Shown piece by piece: positions 51,103 through 58,017 of a DNA stretch of 64,000 nucleotides. This DNA comes from Weissella viridescens (GTDB lineage: Bacteria > Bacillota > Bacilli > Lactobacillales > Lactobacillaceae), in NCBI RefSeq assembly GCF_003862435.1, contig NZ_RHGY01000002.1, positions 1 to 64,000 of the forward strand, read 5' to 3'. Below the pieces are notes generated by a model. It was given only the letters and a program-made list of their open reading frames with translations, was not told the origin of the DNA and did no database searches. Position 1 is the stretch's first letter; the number at the start of each line of letters is the position of its first letter. Both the position numbers and the translations under genes were made by a program.

Positions 51103-51786
51103 ATGGAATTTGACGGTAAATTAAACGCCGTTAATGGGCATGAAGTGGTGTTATCAGTAACTGATGAACGGATCATTGAAAGTTTGAAACAGTTTGATCT
51201 AACTGTTGAACAACCAGAGATGGTAGTAAAGCTAATTGATGAACGGCAACTTAGTCCACAACAACGGCGTAAAACTTATGCCCTATTAAAAGATATAGCT
51301 GATTGGCTAGGCTATGATGTTGATGATTTAAAACAGACGATGAAAGGGTTATTTTATGTTGCATTTGGTATCGAACCGTTTAGTTTAGCAAACACAGATA
51401 TGACAACTGCGAGAATGTTTATTTCGTTTCTGATTGAATTCGCGCTAGACGAAGGTATACCAATGTCGCAATCGTTAAAAGATAGAACGGATGATTTGGA
51501 GGTGTACATGCTCCAAGCGATGCGTCATAGAAGTTGTGTTCTTTGCGGTAAACGTGCGGACATCCATCACATTGACGCTATTGGGATGGGGAACGACCGG
51601 ACGACTACGGATCATCGTGGTCGTGAAATGATTGCTTTGTGTCGTGAGCATCATCAGTTAGCACATAGCATGGGCTGGCCTAGTTTTAGTCAGCTATTCC
51701 ATGTTAAGGGAGCTGTACCAAGCTCTGAAATGATTAAAAAATTGGGCTTAATGACACAGAAACGAATGGACGAAATCGACGAATAG
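51103..51786 (+). CDS. Phage HNHc-type nuclease
   Basis: 227 residues. C-terminal HNH-like module: SCVLCGKRADIHHIDAIGMGNDR ... REMIALCREHHQLAHSMGW, with Cys and His ligands. N-terminal domain of about 120 residues (RQLSPQQRRKTYALLKDIADWLGYD). The family (putative HNHc nuclease) is typical next to ssb and the replication genes in lactic phages. ATG lacks a strong SD. Confidence 0.88.
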   Translation: MEFDGKLNAVNGHEVVLSVTDERIIESLKQFDLTVEQPEMVVKLIDERQLSPQQRRKTYALLKDIADWLGYDVDDLKQTMKGLFYVAFGIEPFSLANTDMTTARMFISFLIEFALDEGIPMSQSLKDRTDDLEVYMLQAMRHRSCVLCGKRADIHHIDAIGMGNDRTTTDHRGREMIALCREHHQLAHSMGWPSFSQLFHVKGAVPSSEMIKKLGLMTQKRMDEIDE

Positions 51787-51795
51787 GAGGTTAGC

Positions 51796-52623
51796 ATGGC
51801 AAAAATTACAAAGTATAAGAAGAATAAATTTACGACGCTATCCAACACAGTCATTGAAGATGAACGTTTGTCTTGGAAAGCTAGAGGAATTTTTCAATAT
51901 CTCTATTCAAAGTCTGATGACTGGCAATTTTATACGGATGAAGTCGTAAAACACTCTCAAAAGGATAAGATGGCAGCCTTGCGAACTGGGTTAGGTGAAT
52001 TGGAAACCCATGGCTACTTGAAGCGAATTCAAAAAAAGACGGATGCGGGTAAATTCGGTACGTATGATTGGGTGATTTCAGATGAACCAATATTAAATGA
52101 ACCGGATAACGATTTTCCGCAGGCGGAAAAACCGGAGGCGGAAAAACCGCAGGCGGATAATCGCACACTACCAAATACTGATTTACCAAATACTGACTTA
52201 ACCAATAGTAGTGGTAGTAGTAAGGGAAAAACAAATCAGAACGCAATGCAAAAAATCAGCGCCTATTATCAAGAGGCTGGCTTTGAAATGTTGAATGCCA
52301 TTATGCAACAAGATATCCAATACACGCTTGAAGAAGTGACGGAATTAAATAATGGTGATGATCAAGTAAGCGCCGATTTTATGATTTACTGTCTGGAACA
52401 AGCAGCTCTCAATAATGTGCTGTCATGGAAGTATGCTAAAGCGATTATTAATCGTCATATTAAATTGCACCATACGACACGAGAACTGGCTATGAAAGCT
52501 GATGAAGACTTTAAAAACAAAGGTACTCAACGCAAAAGTATTAAGGAGCAACCCGTCAATGAAAATTGGAAGGCGGTTGAAGAGGCATCGCAGAAAACGG
52601 AAATATTTGATGGACCGTTCTAG
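51796..52623 (+). CDS. Phage replisome organiser / replication initiator
   Basis: 275 residues. N-terminal winged helix (about 1-95: TTLSNTVIEDERLSWKARGIFQYLYSKSDDWQFYTDEVVKHSQKDKMAALRTGLGELETHGYLKR), a linker encoded by iteron repeats (about 106-140), and a DnaD-like C-terminal domain (about 150-240). The protein should bind the iterons within its own gene and recruit the following DnaC-like loader. AGGAGG upstream. Confidence 0.9.
   Translation: MAKITKYKKNKFTTLSNTVIEDERLSWKARGIFQYLYSKSDDWQFYTDEVVKHSQKDKMAALRTGLGELETHGYLKRIQKKTDAGKFGTYDWVISDEPILNEPDNDFPQAEKPEAEKPQADNRTLPNTDLPNTDLTNSSGSSKGKTNQNAMQKISAYYQEAGFEMLNAIMQQDIQYTLEEVTELNNGDDQVSADFMIYCLEQAALNNVLSWKYAKAIINRHIKLHHTTRELAMKADEDFKNKGTQRKSIKEQPVNENWKAVEEASQKTEIFDGPF
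52117..52198. repeat. Iterons of the candidate phage replication origin
   Basis: Three 15-bp repeats, CCGCAGGCGGAAAAA (52117), CCGGAGGCGGAAAAA (52132) and CCGCAGGCGGATAAT (52147), with the core CCGC-AG-GCGG palindromic. Then two 15-bp repeats TACCAAATACTGATT (52169) and TACCAAATACTGACT (52184). All lie in the linker-coding part of the initiator gene, as in lambda O. Confidence 0.8.
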
Positions 52624-52633
52624 AGGTATGTGA

Positions 52634-53437
52634 ATGGATAAGAAAAAAGATTTTAAGAGTTCATTTGCTATGACCAACGTTGAACGTAGGGAAATGGCAC
52701 TGAAGATTGCACAGCATTCCACTTTAAGTTTTGATGAAGCGTTCTCGCTTTTGAAGAACGGCCAAACCAGTGACGAAAGATTACAGCGCGATGAAGAATT
52801 TACGGCTAGTAAAAAGCAGTTGTTAGAAAAAAGAAAATTTTCTAGATTTTATAGCTGTTCACTATGGGCACAGGGTCGAAAAAAGAGTTTTACATTTGAT
52901 GACTGGAAACCAGAGATGCAATCCGATAGCGAACGAGCAGCAGCAATTGGCAATAAAGCATTCAGGCTAGCTAAGGAGTTAGAACAGCAGGATTTTAATG
53001 TTTTGTTGACTGGCAGTGTTGGTGCAGGTAAGACCGCCTTGGCGTTAGCCATTAGTGATAAATTGAGAAACTTTAAAACCACGCTGTTCGTTTCGATGGT
53101 TGAGTGGAAAAATTTGCGTATGGGTGCTATTAAGTCCCCCGAAAAGCAACGAGAATTTTCAAGATTAGAGCAAATGATGAAAGATGCCGAAGTGCTTCTT
53201 TTAGATGATCTCGGTAAAGACAATAAGGATAGCAATGGACGGGCCACACAGGACACGAATAATATGCTATTTGGGCTTGGAGATGCTCGAATGGGTAAAA
53301 CTACCATTATTACGACGAACGACTCACAGAGCGAATTAGCACGCAAATACGATGCAGCAGTGGTCAGCCGGCTGATTACTAAAAATCCGGACCATACAAT
53401 TTCGACAAATGGACTACAAGACGTAAGAGAGGTTTAA
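52634..53437 (+). CDS. DnaC-like helicase loader
   Basis: 267 residues, AAA+ ATPase: Walker A LLTGSVGAGKTALA (about residue 130), Walker B VLLLDDLGKDN, sensor 1 TIITTNDS and a sensor-2-like VVSRLITKNPDH. N-terminal helicase-interacting part (1-110). Loads the host replicative helicase at the origin in the preceding gene. Confidence 0.93.
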   Translation: MDKKKDFKSSFAMTNVERREMALKIAQHSTLSFDEAFSLLKNGQTSDERLQRDEEFTASKKQLLEKRKFSRFYSCSLWAQGRKKSFTFDDWKPEMQSDSERAAAIGNKAFRLAKELEQQDFNVLLTGSVGAGKTALALAISDKLRNFKTTLFVSMVEWKNLRMGAIKSPEKQREFSRLEQMMKDAEVLLLDDLGKDNKDSNGRATQDTNNMLFGLGDARMGKTTIITTNDSQSELARKYDAAVVSRLITKNPDHTISTNGLQDVREV

Positions 53438-53438
53438 G

Positions 53439-53591
53439 ATGGTCAGCTACAGCGTGGTGAGTATGCGCCAAGGTGAGGTGTACTACACCAATCAATTGAG
53501 TGAGGTTGAGGCAGTACAAGAGAAATATCGAACGATGATGGCATTCAATCTGACGCCTAATGATGTGTGGATTGAGACTGAGTTGTTCTAA
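53439..53591 (+). CDS. Small hypothetical protein (50 residues)
   Basis: ATG directly after the loader stop, SD AGAGAGG. Tyr-rich beginning (MVSYSVVSMRQGEVYYTNQL) and a C-terminal NDVWIETELF. No recognised family. Confidence 0.6.
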   Translation: MVSYSVVSMRQGEVYYTNQLSEVEAVQEKYRTMMAFNLTPNDVWIETELF

Positions 53592-53645
53592 GAATAGTGA
53601 GGAGAGCTTCGGCGGGATTAAGTGGTGGGTATTAGGAGGACGAAT

Positions 53646-53921
53646 ATGATTGCGATTAAAGATGATGGTGGCGATTACATGAATAAGCTTAACTATCAAA
53701 GTGATACAAGAGTCAAAATTACATTATCCAATGGGGAAAAACTATTACCAATTCTGACGGCAACAGAATTAAACGATCTAATGTGCGCACTGGTTAATGC
53801 AAAATATTTTGAAGATAATTCATCAATCATTATGGATGTGATTGATGAAGAAGATAAGCCTTGTGGTAAGTCAGTGATTTTCGCAAAAGAAGTTACGCTA
53901 GTAACCTTTTCAGAAGTATAG
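53646..53921 (+). CDS. Small hypothetical protein
   Basis: 91 residues, TTAGGAGGA 5 nt before the ATG. NKLNYQSDTRVKITLSNGEKL, then LTATELNDLMCAL and an acidic C-terminal half. No recognised family. Confidence 0.65.
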   Translation: MIAIKDDGGDYMNKLNYQSDTRVKITLSNGEKLLPILTATELNDLMCALVNAKYFEDNSSIIMDVIDEEDKPCGKSVIFAKEVTLVTFSEV

Positions 53922-53930
53922 GAGGAAAGA

Positions 53931-54020
53931 ATGGATTTTTTAACTGGGCTAATTGTAGGTATTCTAATTGGCGCATTCATTGTAGGTATGCTGTGGGCGA
54001 ATGATCGCTATCATAGATAG
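53931..54020 (+). CDS. Single-helix membrane peptide (29 residues)
   Basis: GGAGGAAAGA before the ATG. MDFLTGLIVGILIGAFIVGM forms one glycine-zipper-like helix, then a short polar tail. Too short for a family call. Confidence 0.6.
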   Translation: MDFLTGLIVGILIGAFIVGMLWANDRYHR

Positions 54021-54029
54021 GAGTGACAA

Positions 54030-54254
54030 ATGGAAGATAAGACGTTATTAAAATATGTGTACTTCGCTGTAGCTCTAGCTGTTGGTTTTGTATTAGTAAC
54101 AGTGATTGTGGATGACAATAATGAAATTGATAATTTAAAACACCAAACATCAGTTCAACAAAGCACAATTGAACATCAGCGTCGTGAGTTAGATAGAGTT
54201 GAACAGACAAATGTGGCGTTAGTTGATCAAGCTAATTCTAAAAGTGGTGAATGA
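54030..54254 (+). CDS. Membrane-anchored coiled-coil protein
   Basis: 74 residues: a membrane helix (about 9-27, VYFAVALAVGFVLVTVIV), then a heptad-rich helix (NEIDNLKHQTSVQQSTIEHQ...). SD AGGAGTGA. Shape recalls phage Rz-like or morphogenesis accessory proteins, but no lysis genes are near. Confidence 0.65.
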   Translation: MEDKTLLKYVYFAVALAVGFVLVTVIVDDNNEIDNLKHQTSVQQSTIEHQRRELDRVEQTNVALVDQANSKSGE

Positions 54255-54255
54255 G

Positions 54256-54447
54256 TTGGATCAGACATTATATGGAATTTATGACAAGAACGGCGATACA
54301 GCATTTATTGGAACATCAAACGAATGCTACCAGTTCTTAGGTATGAAAACAGTTGATGTATTTCATTGTGCGGTATCGAGGCAAGCAGCGGGGACACAGT
54401 CACGAACAATACGTGGATATGAAATTGTTCGAATTGAGGGAGATTAA
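54256..54447 (+). CDS. Small hypothetical protein
   Basis: 63 residues with TTG start (GGTGA 5 nt upstream), overlapping nothing. YGIYDKNGDTAFIGTSNECYQFLGMK resembles small phage proteins that begin with YGIYD/YALY and a GT motif. GTG codons 3-4 codons earlier are alternatives. Confidence 0.55.
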   Translation: MDQTLYGIYDKNGDTAFIGTSNECYQFLGMKTVDVFHCAVSRQAAGTQSRTIRGYEIVRIEGD

Positions 54448-54449
54448 AC

Positions 54450-54602
54450 ATGGCAGGAGAACTGAATGCCCCTGATGAAGACATCGTGGCTAACGTAGAA
54501 CGATTTTGTGAGATGATGCAAGCTGACGCTCACGGCGTGTACAAGGGGTCGACAAATTACATGAACACCAAACAACGACGACATGCGAGAGGAAAATATT
54601 AA
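54450..54602 (+). CDS. Small hypothetical protein (50 residues)
   Basis: SD GAGGGAG. Acidic N-terminus, then GVYKGSTNYMNTKQRRHARGKY, a basic tail. No recognised family. Confidence 0.6.
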   Translation: MAGELNAPDEDIVANVERFCEMMQADAHGVYKGSTNYMNTKQRRHARGKY

Positions 54603-54604
54603 TC

Positions 54605-55027
54605 ATGGATCAAGATAAGTTAGAAGTAGTACCACAAGCAGTGCTGGATGAGTTAAACGAATTATATGAAGATGAGTATTTTGGATTTTATCATTTCATG
54701 ATTGATGTAATTGAAAGACCAATCAAGAGCGATTATCCAGCGACGAGAAAATGGGTAGAACGTAATCATTATACTGATGAGTTGTTTTTAAAAATCAACA
54801 AGCACATTGCTGGAGAACCACAATTCAAAGCAGAGAAACCAAAGAAGTGGATTGTACGGACGAAAGAAACTGATGATGATGGCGAATACTGGTGTCTAAT
54901 TAAAAATCCATGGGGTTTCTATGACATGGCGGGAGTTGATTTCCAAGACGCTCATAAATTTGATACTAAAGATGAAGCAGAAGAATGGATTAATCCCCAA
55001 CATGAAGCAGTGGAGGTGGAAGAATAA
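54605..55027 (+). CDS. DUF1642-like phage protein
   Basis: 140 residues. The layout of VPQAVLDELNELYEDEY..., KKWIVRTKETDDDGEYWCLIKNPWGFYDMAG and TKDEAEEWINPQ is like DUF1642 phage proteins, whose role is unknown. Stop overlaps the next ATG by one base. Confidence 0.65.
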   Translation: MDQDKLEVVPQAVLDELNELYEDEYFGFYHFMIDVIERPIKSDYPATRKWVERNHYTDELFLKINKHIAGEPQFKAEKPKKWIVRTKETDDDGEYWCLIKNPWGFYDMAGVDFQDAHKFDTKDEAEEWINPQHEAVEVEE

Positions 55028-55218
55028 TGGCGTTTTATGCTGATAGGTACACTCAATTTACTATCATTTGTGACAAGTGCTATGACCACGATGGTGCAAA
55101 TTCTAATGATATGGATATGCCGCGAAATACAAATGAAGCACATAAATATTTTCGGGACCAGGGATGGAAAATAGGGAAAGGATTAGCAGTTTGTCCAAAT
55201 TGTAAGGAAGAGGAGTAG
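55027..55218 (+). CDS. Small zinc-ribbon-like protein
   Basis: 63 residues with two CxxC pairs (CDKC near residue 15 and CPNC near residue 58), typical of a small zinc-binding fold. GGAGGTGGAAGA upstream. Function unknown. Confidence 0.7.
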   Translation: MAFYADRYTQFTIICDKCYDHDGANSNDMDMPRNTNEAHKYFRDQGWKIGKGLAVCPNCKEEE

Positions 55219-55241
55219 GAATTGTAATCCCTTAATTGCTA

Positions 55242-55269
55242 TTGAAAGTATATTCACTCACGGTATAAT
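55242..55269 (+). promoter_or_regulatory. Internal early/middle promoter
   Basis: TTGAAA, 16 bp, TATAAT, in the 111-bp gap before the YolD-like gene. Confidence 0.7.
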
Positions 55270-55329
55270 TAAGTTTAAACTAATTATTTAACGATGAGTA
55301 ACAACTTAAACTTATAAAAGGTGACTGTG

Positions 55330-55710
55330 ATGGATAGTAAAGCAAATTCAATGGCGTTCCAAAGGGCGAAAGATTTCTTTGAAAAGGAATACAAAGATAG
55401 GGGCATGGTGAAGTGGCAAGGGTTCTTCTTGTCGGATCATGTGGAAGATGCAGAAAAGTATGCAAAAGAACGTGAGAAGGTCGAGCAACAGGAACAAATG
55501 CCTAGTATGACGTTGGAAGAGATTTCAGAAGTGCTATTTGAAGCCTATCGCAAACTTGAAACAATTGAATACCAACTCAAAGGCATTGATGTACTAGGAC
55601 ACTATCCGCCTATCGAAAAAGGCAAAGTCAAAGGAAACGATGAGAATATTGCCGTCATTGGTAACAAAAGAGTAGACATGAGTCAGATTAATTGGTGCCA
55701 GATAATTTAG
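55330..55710 (+). CDS. YolD-like phage protein
   Basis: 126 residues. EYKDRGMVKWQGFFLSDHVEDAEKY is reminiscent of YolD-like proteins (DRG...W...LxxH). Helical C-terminal part, then a basic end. AAAGGTG 6 nt before the ATG; a GTG three codons earlier is weaker. Function unknown. Confidence 0.6.
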   Translation: MDSKANSMAFQRAKDFFEKEYKDRGMVKWQGFFLSDHVEDAEKYAKEREKVEQQEQMPSMTLEEISEVLFEAYRKLETIEYQLKGIDVLGHYPPIEKGKVKGNDENIAVIGNKRVDMSQINWCQII

Positions 55711-55751
55711 GAGAAAGGATAAAGCGATTGATGTTCGTACGAGGTGAACTG

Positions 55752-55988
55752 ATGAAATCAAACCTAATAGAGATTGATGACGTATTTCGCAAGATAATTA
55801 ATAAACGCGTCGATTATCGTAGAGCTTATGGAAATGAAAAGTATGATTACATGTCGTTGAACATGATCGCCATTGAAATAGGCGTATCAGATACACTATT
55901 GCGTAGAGTGTTAAACGGCGAAGCAAAACGATTACAGTTAGAAAAATACAACAAACTTCAGAAGTGGATGGAGGCAACCAAAGATTGA
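55752..55988 (+). CDS. Small DNA-binding-like protein
   Basis: 78 residues. SLNMIAIEIGVSDTLLRRVLNGEAKRLQLEKYNKLQKWM looks like a helix-turn-helix of XRE type. GAGGTG 5 nt before this ATG; an ATG seven codons earlier has no near SD. Confidence 0.6.
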   Translation: MKSNLIEIDDVFRKIINKRVDYRRAYGNEKYDYMSLNMIAIEIGVSDTLLRRVLNGEAKRLQLEKYNKLQKWMEATKD

Positions 55989-55989
55989 T

Positions 55990-56229
55990 ATGGAAGTGAC
56001 AGTTTACTCAAAAAATAATTGTGGAAAGTGTTCATTCGTCAAGAACAACTTAAAGCAGTTTGGTGTTGATTTTAAGGAAATAAACGTTGATGAAGATGAT
56101 AAAGAACGCGCAAAATTAAATGCGAAAGGCATTAGTTCAATGCCCTACGTAGAATATGAGGGTGGTAGTTTCACTGGCGTTGATATAATTGGACTAAAAG
56201 CAATTAAGGAGTTAGCAAATGATTTATAA
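55990..56229 (+). CDS. Glutaredoxin-like NrdH protein
   Basis: 79 residues, thioredoxin fold: MEVTVYSKNNCGKCSFVKNNL with redox CGKC, cis-Pro in SSMPYVEY and GVDIIGLKAI at the C-terminus. Serves as electron donor for ribonucleotide reductase or similar enzymes, giving the phage dNTP supply support. Overlaps the next gene. Confidence 0.88.
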   Translation: MEVTVYSKNNCGKCSFVKNNLKQFGVDFKEINVDEDDKERAKLNAKGISSMPYVEYEGGSFTGVDIIGLKAIKELANDL

Positions 56230-56425
56230 GAAAACGAAGTTGGTCGATGAACAGCGACAAGAGCTAGTCCGTGTCATTAATAACATTGACGATTCTGTGT
56301 TCGCTTTAGATGATGTTGATAAGGCAGATGAATTACGTGAATACGCAGAAACACTTCTAAAAGGTTTTGATATGGCTGTTGCTGGATTTGTACCGGTAAA
56401 GAATGAAGAAATCCTGGACAAATAA
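56219..56425 (+). CDS. Small hypothetical protein
   Basis: 68 residues. Helical, charged (VDEQRQELVRVINNIDDSVFALDDVDKADELREYAETLLKGFD). AAGGAG within the nrdH end. No recognised family. A minus-strand terminator follows. Confidence 0.6.
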   Translation: MIYKKTKLVDEQRQELVRVINNIDDSVFALDDVDKADELREYAETLLKGFDMAVAGFVPVKNEEILDK

Positions 56426-56449
56426 AAAACGCCCAGCTTTCGCTAGACG
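56424..56449 (-). terminator. Minus-strand terminator after the early region
   Basis: Minus strand: CGTCTAGC, loop GAAA, GCTGGGCG (8 bp, two G-U) and T6. As plus strand the G-U pairs become A-C mismatches, so it functions leftward only. Confidence 0.65.
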
Positions 56450-56498
56450 CCTTTCGAATGAACATTGGTAATTCAATTATACCATGGAGGGCGAGGAA

Positions 56499-56912
56499 GT
56501 GGCGTTATTACCAGAAATTGATGAAGGAAAAACTATTGCGAATGTACGAGATTTCTTTGAACATGATTTTAAACGGTTGCAGAACATGGCGCACATTTCT
56601 TACGTCAGTATAAAATCGCCTATTATATCAGGAATGCCAACAGGGAGCTCTGTGAGTAATTCTAACGATGATAAGCTATCAAACTACTCTTATGCCAGAA
56701 AAACGCTAGATGACGTCGTGAGAGCTTGTGAGAGTATGCCTGAAATATACAGGGCTATTTTGGAATTGCGATATTTTAAGGACCTGAGTTGGCTAGAGGT
56801 TGAGGATTGTCTAGAGTATTCGACCAGAAGAGGGCAACAATTAATCAATGACTCATTTTTACAATTCGCGGAAGCTTTTTCAGATATCTATGATTATCGA
56901 GTGTTTAAATAG
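56499..56912 (+). CDS. ArpU-family late transcriptional regulator
   Basis: 137 residues. C-terminal region 4-type helix-turn-helix (about 75-135: LDDVVRACESMPEIYRAILELRYFKDLSWLEVEDCLEYSTRRGQQLINDSFLQFAEAF). ArpU/RinA-like proteins switch on late genes in phages of this type. GTG is chosen as start because GGAGG is 8 nt upstream; an ATG five codons earlier has no SD. Confidence 0.85.
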   Translation: MALLPEIDEGKTIANVRDFFEHDFKRLQNMAHISYVSIKSPIISGMPTGSSVSNSNDDKLSNYSYARKTLDDVVRACESMPEIYRAILELRYFKDLSWLEVEDCLEYSTRRGQQLINDSFLQFAEAFSDIYDYRVFK

Positions 56913-57000
56913 TCAAAATCAAATTTAGGGGGTTTTTACAATTTAACTTATGGGTTTTAGATCTATAAATTAAAATAATTTCGCATGTATTGCCGATTTA

Positions 57001-57037
57001 GTGCGCACATAGTGCGTGTGTTCGGTGTTATTATAAT
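57001..57037 (+). promoter_or_regulatory. Candidate activator-dependent late promoter
   Basis: TATAAT (57032-57037) with no -35 hexamer. In its place are direct repeats GTGCGCACATA and GTGCGTGTGTT (57001 and 57012, 11 bp apart). ArpU from the adjacent gene is the likely activator. Confidence 0.65.
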
Positions 57038-57088
57038 ATTATTGAATAATTAGGTAAAGCATTCAACGGGACCTCCTTTCGAATGGTC

Positions 57089-57156
57089 AGACACGTAGCT
57101 TAATGGTAAAGCCACATACTTCGGTATCTTTGCAGGTTCGATTCCTGCCGTGTCTA
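57089..57156 (+). tRNA. tRNA-like gene without a normal anticodon arm
   Basis: 68 nt. Acceptor AGACACG/CGTGTCT (7 bp), D-arm GCTT-AATGGTA-AAGC and T-arm GCAGG-TTCGATT-CCTGC are all intact. The middle part is 4 nt too short, and forms only ATAC-TTCG-GTAT, a stem capped by a UUCG tetraloop in place of a 7-nt anticodon loop. Either a tRNA that lost its anticodon or a tRNA mimic. Confidence 0.7.
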
Positions 57157-57213
57157 TTTTTATTATCGGTATTGGTGTACACTACTTATAATTATTGTAA
57201 GGAAAGAGGTAGA

Positions 57214-57531
57214 ATGATGCGCATCGATACTGATAAATATCCAGAGGGTGAAAATGCTGTGGATCCAAAGCGGGTTAAGCGTTTAAAGTTGTTAAGTAAG
57301 CTAGCGATGCTTACTTGTATCTCTATGTATGTTTCGTATATTCCACAAATCATGAGTAATTTTAATGGTGAGCCTGTTTCGGTTATTCAACCACTAGTGG
57401 CAACTATCAACGCTAGTCTATGGACCAGTTATGGGTGGCTTAAAACATATAAAGATTGGCCAATCATTATCTCAAACGTCCCCGGTATTTTCTTTGGATT
57501 GATCACTGTGGTTACTGTATACATACACTAG
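57214..57531 (+). CDS. SemiSWEET family transporter
   Basis: 105 residues. Three-helix SemiSWEET bundle: LSKLAMLTCISMYVSYIPQIMSNFNGEPVSVIQPLVATINASLWTSYGWLKTYKDWPIIISNVPGIFFGLITVV, with the PQ motif (YIPQI). Works as a dimer to pass sugars through the membrane in known members. Not a phage function, so it is probable cargo. SD AAGAGGT; two adjacent ATG codons. Confidence 0.88.
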   Translation: MMRIDTDKYPEGENAVDPKRVKRLKLLSKLAMLTCISMYVSYIPQIMSNFNGEPVSVIQPLVATINASLWTSYGWLKTYKDWPIIISNVPGIFFGLITVVTVYIH

Positions 57532-57537
57532 TTTTTT

Positions 57538-57565
57538 GGCTGACACTAGCAATGTTGGCCTTTTT
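57538..57565 (+). terminator. Terminator of SemiSWEET gene
   Basis: GGCTGACA / TGTTGGCC (two G-U), 7-nt loop, T5. It directly touches the first base of tRNA-Lys. Confidence 0.8.
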
Positions 57566-57638
57566 GCTTCTATAGCTCAGTTGGTAGAGCAGAGGACTTT
57601 TAATCCTTGGGTCGTAGGTTCAAATCCTACTGGGAGCA
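57566..57638 (+). tRNA. tRNA-Lys (TTT)
   Basis: Acceptor GCTTCTA/TGGGAGC (two G-U), anticodon loop CTTTTAA with TTT, T-loop GTTCAAATC. No CCA encoded. Intact cloverleaf inside the prophage cargo region. Confidence 0.93.
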
Positions 57639-57698
57639 TTGACTATTTCCAAAATGGAAACAGTCGTTAAACTAGGTATAAATCGAACTAGTTTTGAG

Positions 57699-57707
57699 TT
57701 ATCCACA
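57699..57707. promoter_or_regulatory. Perfect DnaA box
   Basis: TTATCCACA, the exact consensus, 7 bp from a 28-bp palindrome. A single site; significance unknown. Confidence 0.55.
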
Positions 57708-57714
57708 GGCATAT

Positions 57715-57742
57715 GTAAACAGGTCGAATTCGACCTGTTTAC
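57715..57742. repeat. Perfect 28-bp palindrome
   Basis: GTAAACAGGTCGAA followed directly by TTCGACCTGTTTAC, without a spacer. GCAT and ATGC flank it on the two sides and could extend the symmetry with a small bulge. No T-run follows, so it is not an ordinary terminator. Confidence 0.9.
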
Positions 57743-57783
57743 GATGCGTATTTAAAACAGATATGCAAGTTGGACCGAGTTAA

Positions 57784-57815
57784 GTCTGTCAGAAATGGCA
57801 GGCTTTTTATTTTTG
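57784..57815 (+). terminator. Terminator before small membrane gene
   Basis: GTCTGTC / GGCAGGC (two G-U), 6-nt loop, T5. Confidence 0.8.
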
Positions 57816-57833
57816 AAAATTATGAGGGATATG

Positions 57834-57995
57834 ATGAGAATCGTAAAAGGTGTTTTTATTACCCGAACGTTATTATTATTTTGTGCATTATTATTTTGTG
57901 CATTATTAGTATATGGTATTTGGATCCATAATGTCGTTGGAATTATGGTGTGCGTTGCTTCAATCTCATCTGTTTTTGGGTTACTATTAGAGTAA
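57834..57995 (+). CDS. Small two-helix membrane protein
   Basis: About 53 residues (ATG 57831 and 57834 both possible; GAGGG upstream). Basic start (MRIVKGVFITR), then LLLFCALLFCALLVYGIWI with a tandem LFCAL repeat, and a second helix. Encodes a duplicated TTATTATTTTGTGCA. No recognised family; lies next to the AlbA-domain gene. Confidence 0.6.
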   Translation: MRIVKGVFITRTLLLFCALLFCALLVYGIWIHNVVGIMVCVASISSVFGLLLE

Positions 57996-58017
57996 TGCAA
58001 TAATGTGAGGTGAGGTA

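Noticed and set aside
52117-52198. Repeat array as possible CRISPR
   Set aside because: Contiguous 15-bp units in frame within the initiator gene; iterons.
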